64,000 nt of DNA from Coriolopsis trogii (Eukaryota; Basidiomycota; Agaricomycetes; Polyporales; Polyporaceae), in the NCBI GenBank assembly GCA_020543525.1, contig JAHYIO010000001.1, forward strand, positions 4,278,001-4,342,000. The letters run 5' to 3'. Shown here one piece after another: positions 60,501 to 64,000 of the stretch; within the stretch, counting starts at the first letter, position 1; the number at the start of each line of letters is the position of its first letter. The position numbers and the translations under genes were made by a program. The notes beneath the pieces were generated by a model. It saw only the letters and a list, made by a program, of their open reading frames with translations, was not told the origin of the DNA and ran no database searches.

Positions 60501-61737
60501 TCGGCCTCGGACCGTAATAGCTCAGAGGACGATTTTGTCAGCGGCCAGAAGAGCCAGAGCACGGGCTCGAGAAGATCTCCTCGATATTCACCGTACCCTG
60601 AGAACAACGCTCGGCCTATATTCGCAGGACCAGTGGTGCCGCCACCACAAGTGGTGAGCCACTCGCTCCTAGCTAGCAGGGGGCAGAGTCCGAGTCGGCC
60701 CGGGCGCTCCAGTACCCATCCGTTCGACATGCCAATGCAACCATACTTGAACGCACAGCCGCCTCATAGTCCCGGTTCAGCGAAAGGGTATTACTCCTCG
60801 TACCCAGCCCCAGCAATGCCAGGTTCGGCAGCCTATCATCCACCTCCTGGAGACCTTGCTACCTATACGTCACGAGATGTCCGATACACGGCTCCGCCCA
60901 TACGTACAGATTATCAGCAGCAATTGGAGGCTGCACAGGAGCTTTTGCGTGCCGCCCGCGGTCCCTCCAGGCGCCAACACGGTGCGTGGTCGTTGGCCTG
61001 GCTTGCAACCTCACTGACCTTGATGACGCCATGCAGAGGACAATCTCAGTGTGCAAGAATACATTCGACGTGCGCATGAACAAGGTCAATCCATCTATAT
61101 CCTTAATGATCTGGAAGAAGGGCAAAGTCACCTTTTTATGCCCCCTGTCATGAGCCAACAAAACTCGACGATGCCACAGCCTGGGGAGCAGGAGGCCTCG
61201 CTGACCGGCACGTTGGAGCCCCCAACGCGTACAACGACGCACAACTCTGCCGCATATCGGGACGACTCTCGAGCGGTGAACACACCACACAACCCCTTAC
61301 CGCATGCGTCTGCCTCGGCCGGTCGACAGGCTCCCGGTAACTGGCCAACGGCACAAGCACACATGCATGCTAGCCCAATGGCGTCCGGTACGAACCATTC
61401 AGCTATGGATCCGCCGTACTATGCGGGGAGCGCTCCGCAGTATACAGCTCCCTACGGACAAGTCCAGCGGAGCGCTGGTGGATCTCACCCAACTGTCGCC
61501 CCGATACCCACCTGGCACGATGCTGTGGCAGGTCATGAGACATACCATGCTGGACGTCAAGGCAGCCACAACTACTCAGCCACAGAGCAGTGGGTGCAAG
61601 AACAGGAGTATGGGCCGTCAGGATCGTATGCGCCTGGGTCCAGTGCTGGCAACTGGCAACCTGGGTGAGTCAAGCCTGCCGATCTGCGGATGATTAGAGT
61701 ACTGACGTGTTTTGTGTATAGGGGTGGATCGCATTAA
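57569..61737 (+). CDS. FunK1-type fungal protein kinase, right copy
   Basis: Same layout as the left copy: MPSRTTIFDLDHRHVASSND start, GKIVFIKESWRPD, CDILHRDISSGNILI, DWDLAK, ADDLESFMHIY, then the disordered tail ending PGGGSH at 61737. All kinase motifs are intact. After FKYLPH (about 59690) it departs strongly from the left copy, and at 59891 it carries a 190-base insertion with stops; unless that is spliced out the protein would end at 59933, just after the kinase domain, and lose its tail. Both outcomes leave the kinase lobe whole. RNA evidence is needed to choose; the frame after excision is exact. Confidence 0.82.
59891..60080. mobile_element. 190-base MITE-like insertion in right FunK1
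   Basis: Present in the right FunK1 copy, absent from the left, where GAGTACTGCAAGCTCCAC is continuous. The element starts TGTCCCAAGTTTCC and ends GGAAAGCTCTGACA, an imperfect inverted repeat (TGTC...GACA outermost). An AA flanks it on both sides, consistent with a two-base target duplication. It has no coding capacity. I did not notice another copy in the window. Confidence 0.7.
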
Positions 61738-62447
61738 TGTCTACATCCATCGTTTACTGGTCTCATGCCATCGTTTGACGACATATCGCAGGCGGCCGTC
61801 ATGACATCAATGGCGAGCTCATATCTGGGCATACCTCTGCCTACCGTCGGCCGAGTCACTGAGCTCCCGTCATTGCGTTAGCTCACAAGGTTAGGGTCTG
61901 GTATGTATTCGTAGATGGAGAATGTGATTGATTGTCTTTGATGAGGACCGGGTGGAGTGGTCCAGAGTAATGCTCAGAATTACCGCGGTATCTCCGTACG
62001 ACGTCGAGTGTCAACCATTCGTTGTCGCTATCATGTAACCCTGCGGACCAGGGATCACTTCCAGGACATGTCCGCCTTGGCTGGCACCAGTAGCCTATGC
62101 GTGGGACTCGCCTGTAAGCGCAGCGTCTGTCATGAACGTCCGCCATCTACATATGTAGACACTGTGACGCTAACAATGAGGCTCGCGATGAATGGCGAAG
62201 ACGGCTGCGCCTCCAGAGTGGCGATCTGTGTTGGACCTTCTCGGACGGCAGAGGCGATATTGCGATTCGTACCATTCGTCGACGTGCCCTGCAACCAAGT
62301 TGCATTGTTCGCCAAAAAATGCGACGGGGAGCACCAAGTAGTACAGAAAAACTACATGCGACTTCTTTTGACTCTTGCTGCTTTGCTTGCCGTCTGAACG
62401 TCTCTCTGTAACGCCCATACTCAAGCAAGGCTAGGGAGGTCATGCAA
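61738..62447. other. Spacer between right FunK1 and RidA
   Basis: Near-identical partner of 37450-38139. Two convergent genes end at its edges. Open frames exist on both strands, none assigned. Confidence 0.5.
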
Positions 62448-63323
62448 TCAGTAATCAGCTCCTGCCGTCAGAGTGCTCAGCGTACGAGACGTCACTGACC
62501 TCACGATCGATTCAATCTCGAACAACGCGTCCAAGGGGAGCCGCGCGACTTGCACAGCCGATCGCGCGGGCTTGTGGTCTCCAAAGAATTCTGAGTAGAT
62601 CGCGTTCACGGCCTTGAAGTCGTCCATGTTGGCCAAGAACACCTGCAAGACATACGCATGCGTTCAGTATCCCCCCTTGAACAGTCATTGGGACACCCGT
62701 TGTCTCTTCGTCAACACATCATGTGTCCACGCCAGCGACCCGAGAAAGACGTAGACTCAAAGGAGGACGTTGAGGTGTATAGGCTGAGAACGGCACGCAC
62801 CGTGGTCTTCACGACCTTCCCGATCTCGCTCCCTCCGGCCTCGATAACCGCTTTCATGTTGATCAACGCCTGCTTCGCCTGCGCCTCAACACCGCCCTCG
62901 ACCTGAAAAGCAAAGCAAAGCAAAGGCGGGCCGCGGTCCGTCAGCATGGATGCCTTGCCTATACGGGTGTATGCGCACCATCTTCCCGGTGGACGGATCG
63001 AGGCCGAGAGAGCCAGAGGCGAAGAGCAGGTCCCCGACGCGTACGGCCTGGGCGTACGGGCCTACGGCCGCGGGCGCATCTGGGAGGAACGTGTTGGCGG
63101 ATGCCCGCTGTATATTATGCGGCAATCATGACTTACTGGAGGTGTTGACGATCGAGAGGGATGCGTGCGTCTTGGTGGTCATCGTGCGTGCGTTGCGCGG
63201 GAGCTCGACTTGGTTGCGCTGTGAGACGACAGATGGGAGGGTTGTCCGGAGGGCTGCGGGGGCGTAGAGGGGGGTGAGGGAACGAGGGAGAGAGAGAAGG
63301 CGACGGGAAGGCAGCATAGGCAT
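62448..63323 (-). CDS. MMF1: RidA/Mmf1-type enamine deaminase, intact copy
   Basis: Starts [20 protein letters not shown], an Arg-rich, acid-free N-terminus fitting a mitochondrial presequence. Exon 1 ends SIVNTS; a GTAAGT intron leads to [20 protein letters not shown], then [53 protein letters not shown] and [20 protein letters not shown]. The Arg of KPARS and the Glu of FEIES, which position the substrate in this family, are present. RidA proteins hydrolyse reactive 2-aminoacrylate-type imines and protect PLP enzymes; the fungal mitochondrial form supports branched-chain amino acid metabolism and mtDNA stability. The last few codons are uncertain because a GTGAGG donor lies right after FEIESI. 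Confidence 0.9.
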
Positions 63324-63558
63324 TCCGAGTCAGTCCCACAGTCCTGCAAATACTTATAGCAGCTGCAACCCGTCGAAAGAGAAACACGTCGATATGTATT
63401 ACGTCATTAGTAAATGGTCGCTTCGCTTCAAATTGGTATGCGATGCGCAAGAACGTGTGCGCTTACGAGCCAAGTTAACCCACACCACTGTACAAGTCTA
63501 CCATGAAGCAAGTATAGATACAGTCATGTATCTCCCAGTAGATGCGATGCATATGCCG
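63324..63558. other. Intergenic
   Basis: Short region upstream of RidA and downstream of the MOSC gene. Nothing further seen. Confidence 0.6.
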
Positions 63559-64000
63559 CTAGACCCCGATCCCACTCGCCCATTCCTTCACCTCGATTTT
63601 GTCCCCCACGCGTACAACACCCTCCCCCCCGACGACGGCGTTGCATCCAAAGCACGGCTTGCTCATCCGTGCGGGATCCTTATTACGCCTGAACTTCAGC
63701 AGCACCTTGTACGGTACTGCCGCGTCGCGCTGGCCCGTCGTGGGGTCTACATTCGGTAACTACACGCAAGACATCAGTCTACCAGCAGCTCCAACAAACA
63801 CAAGGCGAGGACGGAAACTCACGAGGCATCGCGTGCACTTGGACACGAGCGTGAACGTACGCGACTCGTCTGTGCTGTCGTTCAAATCTTCCGGACAAAC
63901 CACGATCTGCCGCCACATGTCCTCTCCAAATGGTACACCGGAGCCCTTCAAGACGATATTCGGCCTGAACCTGTTCTCGCGCGAGTCAATTACAGATGCA
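63559..64000 (-). CDS. MOSC-domain protein, C-terminal part; gene leaves the window
   Basis: Minus strand, entering at the window edge with SRENRFRPNIVLKGSGVPFG and EDMWRQIVVCPEDLND, then LVSKCTRCL; after an intron (about 63763-63820, GTGAGT donor) it continues LPNVDPTTGQRDAAVPYKVL, LKFRRNKDPARMSKPCFGCN and GDKIEVKEWASGIGV, stop at 63559. The FRPNIV, K-C-RC, VDP-TG and late FG motifs are those of the MOSC domain in mARC-like and molybdenum cofactor sulfurase C-terminal proteins. These bind the molybdenum cofactor; mARC reduces N-hydroxylated compounds. The N-terminal beta-barrel that would confirm the subfamily is outside the window. Confidence 0.88.

Larger units (their letters stand above)
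57170..63048. repeat. Right arm of the large inverted duplication
   Basis: Reverse complement of 36849-42389. Relative to the left arm it has an extra stretch of about 145 bases at 57208-57354, a 190-base insertion at 59891-60080, one fewer 18-base tail repeat, and a diverged patch at about 59690-60300. It ends at 63048 inside RidA exon 2; the rest of RidA continues only here. Confidence 0.92.

Noticed and set aside
1..64000. Telomere repeats, tRNA or rRNA genes, and transposase or reverse transcriptase genes
   Set aside because: I looked for TTAGGG runs, cloverleaf-like stretches with B-box sequence, and transposon protein motifs and saw none convincing.

Overview
This 64 kb window comes from a filamentous basidiomycete, most likely a wood- or litter-decaying agaricomycete. 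Genes are densely packed on both strands and split by many short introns, often 45-70 bases with GTRNGT donors and YAG acceptors. Fungal hallmarks include FunK1-type kinases, expanded F-box proteins, a family 4 rhamnogalacturonan lyase, a mucin-like surface protein and a divergent G-alpha subunit. Exon joins below were read by eye, so outer gene limits are firmer than individual splice sites.

Left third (1-30 kb) is ordinary gene space: the 3' part of an ABCA-type transporter, an Alr4036-type flavin-binding oxidase, an F-box protein, an RCC1 propeller, the WSS1 DNA-protein crosslink protease, a probably broken F-box-like gene, about 3.4 kb with no recognisable gene, a secreted PL4 lyase, a G-alpha protein lacking the canonical catalytic Gln, and an SGNH esterase. 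From 30.5 to 35.6 kb lie a Ser/Thr-rich transmembrane surface protein and a membrane-anchored protein of unknown role.

The right half (36.3-63.1 kb) is built around a large inverted duplication. The left arm (about 36849-42389) and right arm (about 57170-63048) each carry a FunK1 kinase, an anonymous spacer and a RidA/Mmf1 gene. RidA is intact only in the right arm; the left copy is cut in its second exon and joined to a third FunK1 tail fragment and a piece of a small coiled-coil gene. A second, inner inverted pair (44440-44866 and 51074-51540) and a short third piece show that the original duplicated block was larger and then lost different parts on each side. THOC1, a UDP-glucose 4-epimerase and the small coiled-coil gene sit in the centre; an MDR reductase and the exocyst gene EXO84 split the right arm. 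The window ends in a MOSC-domain gene.

The most interesting signal is a 190-base insertion with imperfect terminal inverted repeats inside the right FunK1 copy. It carries stop codons, but excision at a GT just inside its left end and an AG just past its right end would restore the reading frame exactly, as expected for a transposon-derived intron. The two FunK1 copies are also mosaic: nearly identical over most of their length, yet strongly diverged over one patch.
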